Both the position numbers and the translations under genes were made by a program. Below, piece by piece: positions 44,921 to 53,283 of a stretch of DNA of 64,000 nucleotides. The DNA is from Hyphomicrobiales bacterium. GTDB taxonomy: Bacteria; Pseudomonadota; Alphaproteobacteria; Rhizobiales; Xanthobacteraceae. Where the stretch lies: the NCBI GenBank assembly GCA_017305715.1, contig JAFKKG010000026.1, positions 62,001 through 126,000 on the forward strand, given 5' to 3'. Numbering within the stretch: the stretch's first letter is position 1; each line of letters begins with the position of its first letter. Below the pieces are notes generated by a model. That model worked only from the letters and a program-made list of their open reading frames with translations, ran no database searches and was not told the origin of the DNA.

Positions 44921-46239
44921 TCGCGAATCGGGTTCGAGCGACTTCGGGACTGATAATCCTCGTATTGGCCGCCGGCTGTAGTGACAAAGGCGGCGATCCA
45001 TCAAAACAATATGGACCGAATCCTGACCTTCCTGAAGCTCACCAGTATCTGGTGCCTCCCATGAGCGTACCGGAGGCGGTTGGCTGGAAGGACGGGGAAA
45101 CGCCCACTGTCCCTGCTGGCATGCGCATCCAGGCGATGGCGACGGGATTAATGCATCCGCGCATCGTTTATCCATTGCCTAACGGCGATATCCTCGTCGT
45201 TGAAGCTAACGGTCCTGGCACCAAGCCATTCCGGCCGAAGGATTACATCTCGGGCAAGGTGAAGGCACGGGCCGGTGCGTCGGACAAGGGCGGCAACCGC
45301 ATTACTTTGTTGCGGGACGCCGACGGCGACGGCGTTCCAGAGATGAAGACGGTTCTGCTCGACCATCTGCACTCGCCATACGGCGTCGCATGGGTGGCGG
45401 ACACTTTGTACGTCGCCAACACCGACGCGATTATCGCCTTCCCGTTCACGCCGGGCCAGACGAAAATCGCGGTGCCCGGAACAAAGCTTGCCGATTTGCC
45501 CGCAGGCCCGATCAACCACCACTGGACTAAGTCGATGGCTGCGAGTTCTGACGGGTCGAAGCTCTATGTTGGGGTTGGGTCCAACAGCAACATCACCGAG
45601 AATGGGATAGACGTCGAAGAAGGGCGCGCAGCGATCTACGAGGTCGATCGTCTGACGGGCGCAAAGCGTCTCTACGCGACAGGAACGCGCAATCCGACGA
45701 ACCTCGCCATCCAACCCGGAACGGGGCAATTATTCGCTGTGGTCAATGAACGAGACGAGATCGGGCCGGATCTGGTTCCGGATTATCTCACATCCATCAA
45801 GGACGGCGGCTTCTATGGCTGGCCCTATAGCTATTGGGGACAGCATGTGGACATACGCGTCCATCCGCAGGACCCCGCGATGGTTGCGAAGGCGATCAAG
45901 CCGGACTACGGCCTTAGTTCCCATGTTGCGGCACTCGGCGTTGTATTCAGTCAAGGAGAAACTCTGTCACCGAAATTCGCTAACGGTGCGTTCGTAGGTG
46001 AACATGGCAGCTGGAATCGCGACCCACTGAACGGCTACCAGGTGATCTTCGTCCCCTTCGTCAATGGAAAGCCGAGCGGGATGCCGACCCCGGTGCTGAC
46101 GGACTTCCTTGCGCCGGATAAAAAAACGGTTCACGGGCGGCCGGTCGGCGTAGCACTTGACCGGGCGGGGGCACTCGTCGTGGCGGACGATGTCGGTAAC
46201 ACGGTGTGGCGAGTCAGCCACTCTGTTGATGGTAAATGA
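44917..46239 (+). CDS. PQQ-dependent sugar dehydrogenase-like lipoprotein
   Basis: 440 residues. Lipobox LAAGC at about residue 21. The beta-propeller shows the soluble glucose/sorbosone dehydrogenase pattern: LPNGDILVVEANGPGTKPF, NRITLLRDADGDGVPEMKTV, HSPYGVAWVADTLYVANTDA, the GTRNPTNLAIQPGTG repeat, the KDGGFYGWPYSYWGQH motif and GEHGSWNRDPLNGYQV. Such enzymes oxidise sugars in the periplasm with PQQ or a related cofactor. It is translationally coupled to the preceding membrane gene. Substrate unknown. Confidence 0.87.
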   Translation: MIANRVRATSGLIILVLAAGCSDKGGDPSKQYGPNPDLPEAHQYLVPPMSVPEAVGWKDGETPTVPAGMRIQAMATGLMHPRIVYPLPNGDILVVEANGPGTKPFRPKDYISGKVKARAGASDKGGNRITLLRDADGDGVPEMKTVLLDHLHSPYGVAWVADTLYVANTDAIIAFPFTPGQTKIAVPGTKLADLPAGPINHHWTKSMAASSDGSKLYVGVGSNSNITENGIDVEEGRAAIYEVDRLTGAKRLYATGTRNPTNLAIQPGTGQLFAVVNERDEIGPDLVPDYLTSIKDGGFYGWPYSYWGQHVDIRVHPQDPAMVAKAIKPDYGLSSHVAALGVVFSQGETLSPKFANGAFVGEHGSWNRDPLNGYQVIFVPFVNGKPSGMPTPVLTDFLAPDKKTVHGRPVGVALDRAGALVVADDVGNTVWRVSHSVDGK

Positions 46240-46483
46240 GCGTGCAATGACGCATTGATCCGGCCGTGGCTCGATCGTCGCAAGACAATTTGCAAATTCA
46301 GGCCGGCGCATTTCGCGGCCAGTTAGCGGCCGGATCATTGCGTACACAGAGGTCGAGCCGTAGCTGGGCACGCCGGTCGTGGTCGACGAGGCGGAAACCG
46401 TGTCCCCCTGCGTGGTGTAGCTGCGGTGAGCACCGCGTTCGCCGGACGAGCCGGCTTGAGCATGAATCCCGCAGCGATGCAGC
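46240..46483. other. Intergenic region with a possible gene remnant
   Basis: About 245 bases. On the minus strand near 46330-46430 one frame reads SYTTQGDTVSASSTTTGVPS and then YGSTSVYAMIRPLTG, natural-looking but without start or continuity. Likely the worn remnant of a small secreted protein. Confidence 0.3.
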
Positions 46484-47143
46484 CTAGCGCCTCCCTGCGG
46501 TCTTCGGGTCCTCCTTGCCGGGATCCTGTCGTTCGGCTCCTTTCGCGACCGGAAGATGCCAACCGCGCCTGATGGCCATAAGACGAAGCAGGAAGCATGA
46601 AATCAGCGCCACCGCCGTCACGGGACCGACGGGCAGCGACAGCACATGACCGATCACGACGATGGCGGCCGCCACGAGCGCCGCGACCGCATAGAGGTCG
46701 GCACGGAGCACGGTAGGAATTTCGGCGAGCAGAAGGTCGCGCGCCATGCCCCCGCCGATCCCGGTAACCACCCCGAGCACCGTTGCCATCACCGGATTGA
46801 GCCCGAACGACAGCGCCTTCGACGAGCCTGCGACGGCGAAGAGCGCGAGTCCCGCCGCATCGAACACCAGCACCGCATTGGACACCCGCACGATCAAGGG
46901 GGAGAAGTAGAAGGTGACGAGGCCGGCGAGCAGCGAAACGCCGAGATAGCGCCAGTCGCCGACCGCCCCGGGCGGCACCGAGCCGATCAGGAGATCGCGG
47001 GTAATGCCTCCCGAATTGCCCGCCGCGAAGGACAAGACTAGGACGCCAAAGAGGTCCAGCTCGCGCTTGGTTCCCGCCAGCGCCCCACTGAGCGCGAACA
47101 CGAAGGTGCCGGCCAGATCGAGTGCGATAGGCAGCTTGTCCAT
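46484..47143 (-). CDS. TRIC-type trimeric cation channel protein (UPF0126)
   Basis: 219 residues with about seven membrane helices in two inverted-repeat halves, each with a conserved glycine-rich motif: FAAGNSGGITRDLLIG and TGIGGGMARDLLLAE. Bacterial TRIC homologs form trimeric potassium/cation channels. The tail after helix 7 is short and charged. A decayed copy of the same gene lies beyond the M20 gene on the other strand (48561-48745). The gene is 18 bases downstream of the M20 gene. Confidence 0.9.
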   Translation of the reverse strand: MDKLPIALDLAGTFVFALSGALAGTKRELDLFGVLVLSFAAGNSGGITRDLLIGSVPPGAVGDWRYLGVSLLAGLVTFYFSPLIVRVSNAVLVFDAAGLALFAVAGSSKALSFGLNPVMATVLGVVTGIGGGMARDLLLAEIPTVLRADLYAVAALVAAAIVVIGHVLSLPVGPVTAVALISCFLLRLMAIRRGWHLPVAKGAERQDPGKEDPKTAGRR

Positions 47144-47161
47144 GACTCGGCTTCCTTGCCC

Positions 47162-48424
47162 CTAGGCCGGCAACCAGCCGCGGGCCGCCACCACCAGCGC
47201 TTCAACCCCGGTCTCCAGTGTCGGATGGAGAACAGGCGCGAACTTCGGGCTGTGGTTAACCGGCAGCTCGTTGAGCCTGTTGGCCGCTTTGGCCTTCGCA
47301 TAGATATCTGGATCGGTGCCCCCGACGAACCAGAACACGGAAGGAACGTGCCATTCGACCCCGAACGATCCGAAGTCCTCGCTGGCCGGAGCCGGCCCCG
47401 TCGCCCGCACACGCTCGGCGCCAAAGTGCCCTCGGAACGCGTCCACGACCCGGCTGGTAGCCTCCTGATTGTTCACGTTCAGAGGGTAGTGGTCGAGGGT
47501 CGTGATCTCCGGCGGTCGCGGTGCTCCCGAAGCGGCCGCTTCGGCGTTGGCGATCCGTTCGATCGCGGCCAGGACGCGCGTGCGCACTCCGGCGTCGAAG
47601 GTCCGGACGTTCAGCTTGATGATCGCTTCATCCGGAATGACGTTTTCCTTCGTTCCGGCCTGTAGGACCCCCACGGTCAGAACGGCGGCTTCGGCGGCAG
47701 CGACTTCGCGCGAGATGATGGTCTGCAACCGCAGCACGGTCGAAGCGGCCATGACGACGGGGTCGATACTGGCTTGCGGCATCGAACCATGCGCACCGCG
47801 TCCGAACAGACGGATCTGCAGACTGTCCGCCGCCGAAGTGATCGCGCCGGCGCGACCTGCAACGGTTCCCGCTGGTCCCACCATGACGTGCTGACCGAGT
47901 ATGACGTCGGGTTTGGGAAAGCGCTTGAACAGACCGTCATCGATCATCGCCTGTGCGCCTTCGGCCGTCTCTTCCGCCGGCTGAAAGACCGCCATGAGCG
48001 TGCCACGCCATGAGCTCTTGGCGTCCGCCATCAGCTTGGCGGCTCCCGCAAGCCAGGTGACGTGCATGTCGTGGCCGCACATGTGCGACACGGGGACTGT
48101 ATTGCCGTCGCGATCGGTGGCGGTCGCCTTGCTCGCGTAGGTGAGCCCGGTAGCTTCCTGAACGGGCAACGCGTCCATGTCGGCGCGCAGCATGACGGTC
48201 GGCCCTTCGCCGTTGCGAAGGAGCCCAACCACCCCCGTCTTGCCGACTCCGGACGTCACTTCGAAGCCAGCCGAGATAAGCCGATCGGCCGCCAACTTCG
48301 CAGTACGCGTCTCCTGCATCGATAGTTCGGGATGGGAGTGCACATCCTTGTACAGGTTGGCGAGTTCGGGAAGTAGGGCGCCGAGATTGCGTAGCGCTGG
48401 ATCAGACGAGCTGTTGGCATTCAT
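47162..48424 (-). CDS. M20-family amidohydrolase
   Basis: 420 residues. The metallopeptidase core shows LYKDVHSHPELSMQETRTAK, the RADMDALPVQEATGL strand, metal ligands SHMCGHDMHVTWLAGAAKLM and VFQPAEETAEGAQAMI, a dimerisation domain containing GRGAHGSMPQASIDPV, and the late ligand in GPAPASEDFGSF. Members hydrolyse N-acyl amino acids, hippurate or IAA-conjugates. ATG at 48422-48424 follows GGAGACTTCC; an ATG four codons earlier has no ribosome site. Probably co-transcribed with the TRIC gene. Confidence 0.92.
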   Translation of the reverse strand: MNANSSSDPALRNLGALLPELANLYKDVHSHPELSMQETRTAKLAADRLISAGFEVTSGVGKTGVVGLLRNGEGPTVMLRADMDALPVQEATGLTYASKATATDRDGNTVPVSHMCGHDMHVTWLAGAAKLMADAKSSWRGTLMAVFQPAEETAEGAQAMIDDGLFKRFPKPDVILGQHVMVGPAGTVAGRAGAITSAADSLQIRLFGRGAHGSMPQASIDPVVMAASTVLRLQTIISREVAAAEAAVLTVGVLQAGTKENVIPDEAIIKLNVRTFDAGVRTRVLAAIERIANAEAAASGAPRPPEITTLDHYPLNVNNQEATSRVVDAFRGHFGAERVRATGPAPASEDFGSFGVEWHVPSVFWFVGGTDPDIYAKAKAANRLNELPVNHSPKFAPVLHPTLETGVEALVVAARGWLPA

Positions 48425-48560
48425 GGAAGTCTCCATCGCAAGGATTTTGAGCTCCGGTTCGCCATGTCGGTCGAGGTCCTCTTGTACACGACGGATAGTT
48501 AGATGTCAGGTCAACTGATGCATCCTGGACGGCCGAACTACGCGCCAGGCACTGGTTGGG

Positions 48561-48745
48561 TACGCCCGAGGAAAGGCTCTCGCGCACGGGCTGAACCCGG
48601 TCATGTCAGTGGTGCTCGGCATGGTGACCGGGATCGGGGGCGGCACGGTGCGGGACGCGCTATTGGCCGAAATGCTGACCGCGCTGCGTACCCAAACTCT
48701 ATGCCGTAGCGGCGCTCGCCGCGGCGGGGCGTCGCTTTCCAGAGA
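48561..48745 (+). pseudogene. Remnant of a second TRIC channel gene
   Basis: One frame reads GKALAHGLNPVMSVVLGMVT followed by GIGGGTVRDALLAEMLTALR, closely matching the centre of the intact TRIC protein at 46484 (KALSFGLNPVMATVLGVVTG). After LRT a one-base shift leads into YAVAALAAA, again TRIC sequence. Start and the other half are missing. Because this copy is on the opposite strand, the M20 gene lies between an intact and a broken, inverted TRIC copy. Confidence 0.75.
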
Positions 48746-48774
48746 GCGGCCCCGCCCAAACGCCGGTTCCAGAT

Positions 48775-48820
48775 TTAACCCGCAGCATCAGTATCAAGCT
48801 TAATACGTGAGTTTCGTTGC
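48775..48820 (+). repeat. Dispersed repeat, copy A
   Basis: 46 bases beginning TTAACCCGCAGC and containing ATCAAGCTTAAT and GAGTTTCGTTGC. One of four related copies (others at 51766, 58130, 58905), all in the same orientation, with the core TCAAGCTTAA and a GTTGC end about 17 bases later. It precedes a small gene that starts at 48884. Confidence 0.65.
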
Positions 48821-48883
48821 TAGTAGCTCTTCACGCGGTAACGATTGTGCACTCGGCGTGACCAGCGAACGCTTCGGTGCTTC

Positions 48884-49153
48884 ATGACAAACCGTTCCAA
48901 AGACCCGCGGGGATCGCCGCGCCAGCCAAAACGGACCGTCGGCGCGCCCAACGACCTGGCGGCGAAGTTTCGAGAGTGGCAGCGGTTGAAGAAGCAGGTC
49001 CGCGATTTTGAGCGGGCTGCGGCGCACAACACTAAAACCATAGAGCGTCACGAACGAGAGATCGAAAACATCGGAAATGAACCAGACGATGGTCCAGAAA
49101 ATTCTGCAACATCGGGATACCGAGCGGCGCTCTTTGGGCCGAACGCGGATTAA
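48884..49153 (+). CDS. Small coiled hypothetical protein
   Basis: 89 residues from ATG 48884. After a basic, Pro-rich start (SPRQPKRTVGAPN), the centre is a coiled helix (LAAKFREWQRLKKQVRDFER). The end overlaps the PilZ gene in another frame by 77 bases, which is unusual and weakens confidence in the C-terminus. No known domain. Confidence 0.5.
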   Translation: MTNRSKDPRGSPRQPKRTVGAPNDLAAKFREWQRLKKQVRDFERAAAHNTKTIERHEREIENIGNEPDDGPENSATSGYRAALFGPNAD

Positions 49154-49364
49154 TCGGAATGCGATGCTATTTTACCCCGGGCGATCCGGCGTCCTTTCCT
49201 GCTGCGTCCGCGATGTAACGAACTCCGGCGCAGGCGTACTTTTGGGAACACTCGATCTCATCCCCGTCGAGTTCGATTTGTCGTTCGACAATTTCCGAAC
49301 GGTTCGGCGATGCCGTTTGATTTGGCGGGACGGCGACTTCCTCGGCCTGTCGTTCGAAAGCTGA
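49077..49364 (+). CDS. PilZ-domain protein
   Basis: 95 residues; ATG 49077 (alternative 49089). The PilZ-like pattern is ERRSLGRTRINRNAMLFYPG, then RDVTNSGAGVLLGTLDLIPV and RLIWRDGDFLGLSFE. The canonical c-di-GMP motif RxxxR with D/N-x-S-x-x-G is present as R-x-x-x-R and VTNSGAG. Stand-alone PilZ domains are abundant in Bradyrhizobium and act as cyclic-di-GMP receptors. Confidence 0.8.
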   Translation: MNQTMVQKILQHRDTERRSLGRTRINRNAMLFYPGRSGVLSCCVRDVTNSGAGVLLGTLDLIPVEFDLSFDNFRTVRRCRLIWRDGDFLGLSFES

Positions 49365-49369
49365 TCACC

Positions 49370-49462
49370 ATGACAAAGCGCGAGCGTGACGACTTAATCT
49401 ATTCCGTCTTTGCGAGCGCGACCGTGATCGCCTTCATCACCTTTATGGTTTTTGTTCGCTAA
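49370..49462 (+). CDS. Very small single-pass membrane protein
   Basis: 30 residues from ATG 49370, six bases after the PilZ stop: a charged start (MTKRERDDLIYS) followed by one hydrophobic helix (VFASATVIAFITFMVFV) and a final Arg. Likely co-transcribed with the PilZ gene. The size and helix are typical of small inner-membrane proteins; no function known. Confidence 0.45.
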   Translation: MTKRERDDLIYSVFASATVIAFITFMVFVR

Positions 49463-49474
49463 CGACGTATTTCT

Positions 49475-49876
49475 TCAGGCCGCACGGCGGCGGCGAGCTC
49501 GGTGTTCCGCGATTCGAATGACATTCGGAGCGACATCCGACAGCGTACCCTGCTCAGGTTGAACAGCTTGGGCACGTACAGCCACGGGCTGCTGCATTTC
49601 GGGCTCGACGAGATCCGGCTCGGTGGCCGGCGCCTCGATCATCTTCAGAAATGCGCGGCCGGCGTCAGTGATGTGCCAACCGGCGGCCTCTCGTAGCACA
49701 TAACCGCTGGAGAAAATGTCTAGATCCGGTGCGCGCGCAGCAAGACGCTTCATGCGCTGAGACCAATCCGCCCCGCTGCAGGAAAGCACCGCGACGTAGT
49801 GTTTTAGGTCGACAAGCGAGGCGTGCCCCTCGGGATGACCGGCTAAGACCTTCAAGACGGTGATCTGAAAACTCAC
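49475..49876 (-). CDS. Conserved hypothetical protein of rhizobia
   Basis: 133 residues, GTG start at 49874-49876. The N-terminal 80 residues form a winged-helix-like domain: FQITVLKVLAGHPEGHASLV, DWSQRMKRLAARAPDLDIFS, then AAGWHITDAGRAFLKMIEA. The rest is a Pro/Glu/Gln linker and a basic end (EHRARRRRAA). The type is common in Bradyrhizobium. A broken 5' end of the same family is found at 51318-51376. Confidence 0.7.
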   Translation of the reverse strand: MSFQITVLKVLAGHPEGHASLVDLKHYVAVLSCSGADWSQRMKRLAARAPDLDIFSSGYVLREAAGWHITDAGRAFLKMIEAPATEPDLVEPEMQQPVAVRAQAVQPEQGTLSDVAPNVIRIAEHRARRRRAA

Positions 49877-50582
49877 GACGCGTCCGCCACGTGACTAAAA
49901 TATGACGACTAGGCTATCGTCAGGGTGGCGACGATGTCCATCGGCAAAGACGCAAGGTTGAAAAGCTATACCGAGTTTTCCCGAATGCGACAAATCGGCA
50001 ACAATCGACTAATGCCGAGATAGCCGAGCGCGCGCGTTTTTTTCAGACTATGAGGGCCGCCTCAGCGAAGCGGCCAACCTTCTAAAAATCTTCGGTGCAC
50101 AAAGTAACACAAGATCACGGAAGCCCCTCCCCTTTGCGGATGACTTTCCGCCAATCAGGTTGAGATTGCATAGTGGAGGCAGAAGAGCCGAAGCGGGCTT
50201 AGTCTGTAGTCGCTTGTTCCTAAAGGAACGGCCCCAGCGCCTTGGGGACGGTGCGCTGAGGCCGAACTTCATGTGTCCGATGTCGCTTTGAGACCCCCCG
50301 CCTCCGAACTCCTGCCGCTGCCGCTGCACGCGCAAGGGATTGCCGAGCCGCTGCGCTTGTGAAGACCGGTCTCAATTCTTCATCAGGTCGACGGTTGCAT
50401 CATTCTGTAGGAAACCGTTGGCATCGAGGCACCGGGCAGGCGATCGTGAAGCTCTCCGCACAAGTACTAGTGAGAGAAGCGGCACAGCCAAGTCCTCGAT
50501 GCGGCGCGCCCTGGCTAATGGTCCAACAGTGTACACAGCAACCAATCAAGCCCCTGTCGTCTTCTTCAGGCGGAGAGATTTT
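49877..50582. other. Intergenic region with an RNA-like hairpin
   Basis: About 700 bases without a confident gene. A short ATG frame at 49933 (29 residues) was not judged real. At 50229-50264 CGGCCCCAGCGCC can pair with GGTGCGCTGAGGCCG around a short loop, giving a long imperfect hairpin like those in leaders or small RNAs; its stem sequence resembles the hairpin at 21959. The remaining sequence shows nothing recognisable. Confidence 0.35.
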
Positions 50583-50900
50583 ATGCCGGTTGCCATAGCC
50601 CTAATCATCGGTGTGGTCGTGCTTGCCGTGGCGCTGGTCGGGCTCGTTTGGGCTGTGATCGTCTTGCTACCGTTCTACGCCTACGTCGCAATCGTTGTTT
50701 ATCTGATTTGGCGGAGCAACCGAAAACATGCCGACCTAGCAGCATCCGTCAAGCGAGAAGCTGATTTGCAACGCCATTTCAATGAACAAGAAATGCGCGC
50801 TTGGCGCCGGTCGCTCGAAGAAGACAAAAGCCGGACTGCGTCGCGACGAGAGAGGATTTTACGGCGGTTCGATGAAGCTCGCGACCCGCCCAAGAAGTGA
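50583..50900 (+). CDS. Membrane protein with coiled tail
   Basis: 105 residues, ATG 50583 after GGAGAG. Two hydrophobic helices (ALIIGVVVLAVALVGLVWAV and LPFYAYVAIVVYLIW) precede a charged helical tail (LQRHFNEQEMRAWRRSLEED). Unknown function. Confidence 0.6.
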   Translation: MPVAIALIIGVVVLAVALVGLVWAVIVLLPFYAYVAIVVYLIWRSNRKHADLAASVKREADLQRHFNEQEMRAWRRSLEEDKSRTASRRERILRRFDEARDPPKK

Positions 50901-51045
50901 TCCGAATGCAGGTAAGCAGGTTCCAGCGTTGACGTTGTTCATGGCCACCGCACATTGCCCTCGTTCCGCCTCGCAAAGGCGGGGCCGAGCGTGCCAAGGC
51001 ACCAACTGAGGTCGTCCTGTAGCGGATCAGCCAGGAAAACTCCGT

Positions 51046-51249
51046 CTACCCTACCCTCAGGTTCTCCGCCGACTCTTTGCCGCGGTTTGCAACGACCTCG
51101 TAGCTGACCTTTGCACCTTCAGCGAGGCCGCTGAGCCCGGCTTTCTCGACCGCTGAGATGTGCACGAACACATCCTTGCCGCCGCCGTCCGGCTGGATAA
51201 ACCCATAGCCCTTCGTTGCGTTGAACCACTTCACTGTACCTGTCGCCAC
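51046..51249 (-). CDS. Cold-shock (CspA) family protein
   Basis: 67 residues with both RNA-binding motifs of the cold-shock domain: [20 protein letters not shown] (RNP1 region KGYGFI) and [14 protein letters not shown] (RNP2 VFVHI). It binds single-stranded nucleic acid and acts as an RNA chaperone. The start is GTG at 51247-51249 preceded by GAGAGG; the frame is open upstream without similarity. Confidence 0.92.
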   Translation of the reverse strand: MATGTVKWFNATKGYGFIQPDGGGKDVFVHISAVEKAGLSGLAEGAKVSYEVVANRGKESAENLRVG

Positions 51250-51317
51250 GTCCAACCTCTCCGGTTCGAAACAATAGCGCCAACCTAACCGGACGGTCCG
51301 GCCGTATGCAAGAAAAA

Positions 51318-51376
51318 CCACTGGTGGACTGACGGTTGGCCGACGAGACCTTCAAAATTGTGATCTGTAAACTCAC
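51318..51376 (-). pseudogene. 5' fragment related to the 133-residue gene at 49475
   Basis: The minus-strand sequence reads GTG AGT TTA CAG then ITILKV, i.e. a start [10 protein letters not shown] that matches the beginning of the neighbouring protein (SFQITVLKVL). After about 11 codons the similarity stops abruptly. The rest of the gene has been lost, so this is the stub of a duplicated copy. Confidence 0.6.
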
Positions 51377-51594
51377 AACGCCACGCGGTTTACCCTGCGC
51401 TCAACCGCCGCGCGACGATTACCAGAGGCGGCCAACCGCGTTAACGGAATGGGAGGGTTTTGCCTGCCAACAAATTGATGAGTTCAGTCTGTCGTCGAAC
51501 TCCTGTCTTGGCCATCACGGCCTTGAGCCGCTTGCGTACTGTGTCGCGCGCACTACCCATCCCAGAACGCGGCAACGTTCAAACCGGGTCCGCG
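51377..51594. other. Intergenic region
   Basis: About 220 bases leading into the PEP-CTERM remnant; no intact gene. The open frame from 51460 runs into that remnant and is not considered a separate gene. Confidence 0.35.
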
Positions 51595-51701
51595 GTGGTC
51601 GCAGCCGTCCTGAAGCCATCGACCTGGGCTAGGTTGGCGTTGCTGGCGTGGGCTTCACGGCTTATCTCCGTCGTAACCAGACTCCAGCACTCGGAGCCTG
51701 A
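51595..51701 (+). pseudogene. Remnant of a PEP-CTERM-type protein (C-terminal signal only)
   Basis: One frame reads AVLKPSTWARLALL, corresponding to the sorting signal VP-E[10 protein letters not shown] of the intact protein at 57501. A frame change leads to VGVAGVGFTAYLRRNQTPAL and a stop at 51699-51701, matching [13 protein letters not shown]. So the signal, stop and downstream hairpin survive, but the body of the gene is gone. Confidence 0.7.
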
Positions 51702-51723
51702 TCAAATCCAATTTTGAGAATGC

Positions 51724-51754
51724 AAAGAGACCGCCGTTGCCGGTGGTCTTCTTT
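51724..51754 (+). terminator. Terminator of the PEP-CTERM remnant
   Basis: AGACCGCC (51728-51735) pairs with GGTGGTCT (51742-51749) with one G-T pair, preceded by AAA and followed by TCTTT. The same kind of hairpin ends the intact PEP-CTERM gene. Confidence 0.6.
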
Positions 51755-51765
51755 GCGGCTCAAAA

Positions 51766-51811
51766 TTAATCCGAAGTGGTGATATTCAGCTTAATAGGCG
51801 AGTCTTGTTGC
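51766..51811 (+). repeat. Dispersed repeat, copy B
   Basis: 46 bases starting TTAATCCGAAG and containing TTCAGCTTAATAGGCGAGTC then TTGTTGC. The most diverged of the four copies; the core AGCTTAAT and the GTTGC end are kept. It lies directly after the terminator of the PEP-CTERM remnant, as copy C does after the intact gene. Confidence 0.6.
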
Positions 51812-52089
51812 GTGTTGCTCGCGCGCCGGTACTGTTCAACAGATGGGCAAAAGGTAACGTCGACTCCCGAACGATCCGCCGCCGTCATTCGCGGAACTAT
51901 GTCCCATGTACGAAGAGCTTCTCACAATGCGAGGCGAGGTCGGGACAGAGTAAGCCAGAGAACCCGCCGCCTCCTCATAAATCGCGACCGCTCGCATTAG
52001 CCGAGTGATGTCCGTTTCGCCCCGACGCGCGGCGGAAAAGCGAGCGTACTGGGAGGTCTGAGTCGGGCCACAACCCAACTTACTGACGT
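51812..52089. other. Intergenic region
   Basis: About 280 bases with open frames on both strands but none with a ribosome site or recognisable protein. Nothing else seen. Confidence 0.3.
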
Positions 52090-52602
52090 TCATTTCGCCC
52101 GCTTGAACACCAGCTCCAATGTGATACCGGCCGGCGTCCTTGGATTTGTAAACTTCAATTCATCGTCGGTGATGGATGTCACGATCCGGCGCTGATTTGC
52201 TGCTCCAACCAAGTTGGGGAATGAACTTGTCTCGATACTGACGTGGATGGTCTTTGTACTCTCGTCAACGGTGTACGTTCCGGTATAAGCAACAACACCT
52301 GACGCGATAACCATTGCCTCCTCAGGGGAAGGACGCGCAGAGTCGCCTGACGCATATTTGGGCGCATCAGAGCGCACGGTGATGAAATGGAAGCGGCCTT
52401 CGGCAGTATAGGTGGCGGCCCCTTGTAACTTCGGGCGCTCAACAGCACTACCATCCTCTCGCGTGGCCTTGCTGGACTCGTAAATCCAGGTGCCAATCAA
52501 TCTCTCTTTGAGAGATTTTGCTTGAGAAAAGCTCCTGTTCGGAAAGGCGACAACCAAAATCATCGCGGTCGCGGAAAGCCCGAGTGCATAGCGCCTGTTC
52601 AT
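52090..52602 (-). CDS. Lipocalin-like secreted protein
   Basis: 170 residues. A signal peptide (LGLSATAMILVVAFPNRSFS) precedes a domain of the lipocalin-like type: LKERLIGTWIYESSKATRED, GAATYTAEGRFHFITVRSD, then VVAYTGTYTVDESTKTIHVS and FTNPRTPAGITLELVFKR. Members are bacterial secreted beta-barrels of unknown ligand. Start ATG at 52600-52602 without a strong ribosome site. It stands alone. Confidence 0.8.
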   Translation of the reverse strand: MNRRYALGLSATAMILVVAFPNRSFSQAKSLKERLIGTWIYESSKATREDGSAVERPKLQGAATYTAEGRFHFITVRSDAPKYASGDSARPSPEEAMVIASGVVAYTGTYTVDESTKTIHVSIETSSFPNLVGAANQRRIVTSITDDELKFTNPRTPAGITLELVFKRAK

Positions 52603-52920
52603 GGGGAGACCCCTGTCTTTGCCAATAGGGCAAGCCTACTGGGGGATCCAATGATCAGCAACGGCTAGTGGACCTCCGCGTCGGGTCAAAGCCGGTGATA
52701 CTCTGATCGAGCATACGATTTCCGCTTAGGCTCTCGAAGCTGATATCTGGACCTTTATGAGTACACGCCCCCAGTATAACGTGCGCACATTTGCGCAGCA
52801 TGCGAAGTAAAACTTGCCTTCCGCGACCCCTACAGCAAAAAGCCGCCCAGAGGGCGGTTGCTAGGGTCACCTTGGTCTTCTGCCCCCGGAAGCGAAATGA
52901 CGCCAACATGAGTTTTGGCG
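52603..52920. other. Intergenic region
   Basis: About 320 bases between the lipocalin-like gene and the next minus-strand gene, holding the latter's terminator (52836-52857) and presumably the lipocalin promoter. No gene seen. Confidence 0.4.
52836..52857 (-). terminator. Rho-independent terminator on the minus strand
   Basis: Read on the minus strand, CCGCCC pairs with GGGCGG around a 3-base loop and is followed by CTTTTTGC. It lies about 65 bases after the stop of the 69-residue gene at 52921 and is a clear terminator for it. Confidence 0.65.
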
Positions 52921-53130
52921 TTATCGACGCGCGACCAGCACGCCAATCAGAAATGCAATCGCCAGGGATTGAATGGGCGCCTCGCGCGTCAGAGCGCTGA
53001 GGCGGGTGGCCCAGGTCGGCCTCGGCGCAACTTCGTCTGCGAGATCCTGCGACATGCTGCGGATTGCATGTGTCGCGTGCTCGATCCGGCGCTCGGCGCT
53101 TGCGGTCACGGAAGGGTCGACGTCTGTCAT
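52921..53130 (-). CDS. Small tail-anchored membrane protein, ElaB/DUF883-like
   Basis: 69 residues. A charged helical start (ASAERRIEHATHAIRSMSQD) and one C-terminal hydrophobic segment (APIQSLAIAFLIGVLVARR), an arrangement like ElaB/YqjD proteins, which sit on the inner membrane and bind ribosomes in stationary phase. Short for the family, so the match is only suggestive. A terminator follows. Confidence 0.6.
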   Translation of the reverse strand: MTDVDPSVTASAERRIEHATHAIRSMSQDLADEVAPRPTWATRLSALTREAPIQSLAIAFLIGVLVARR

Positions 53131-53283
53131 GTCGCCTCAACTCGTTGTTGCCCGCGCAAATTCCCTCCGCTGTAAACGCGTCTCATTCCCTGGTTTTATC
53201 CACACCCACGACGGCCAGTGGCGTCCGGGCCGTCTCGTCCCCCATACCTTGACAATTTGCGGCCAGCGCCAAACCGCGCTTTC

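Noticed and set aside
49933-50022. 29-codon frame starting ATG with an upstream GGTGG
   Set aside because: Too short, no family resemblance and no membrane segment or other supporting feature.
50048-50335. Minus-strand open frame of 95 codons
   Set aside because: It crosses a strong hairpin, lacks a ribosome site and has Arg/Ser-rich shadow-like composition.
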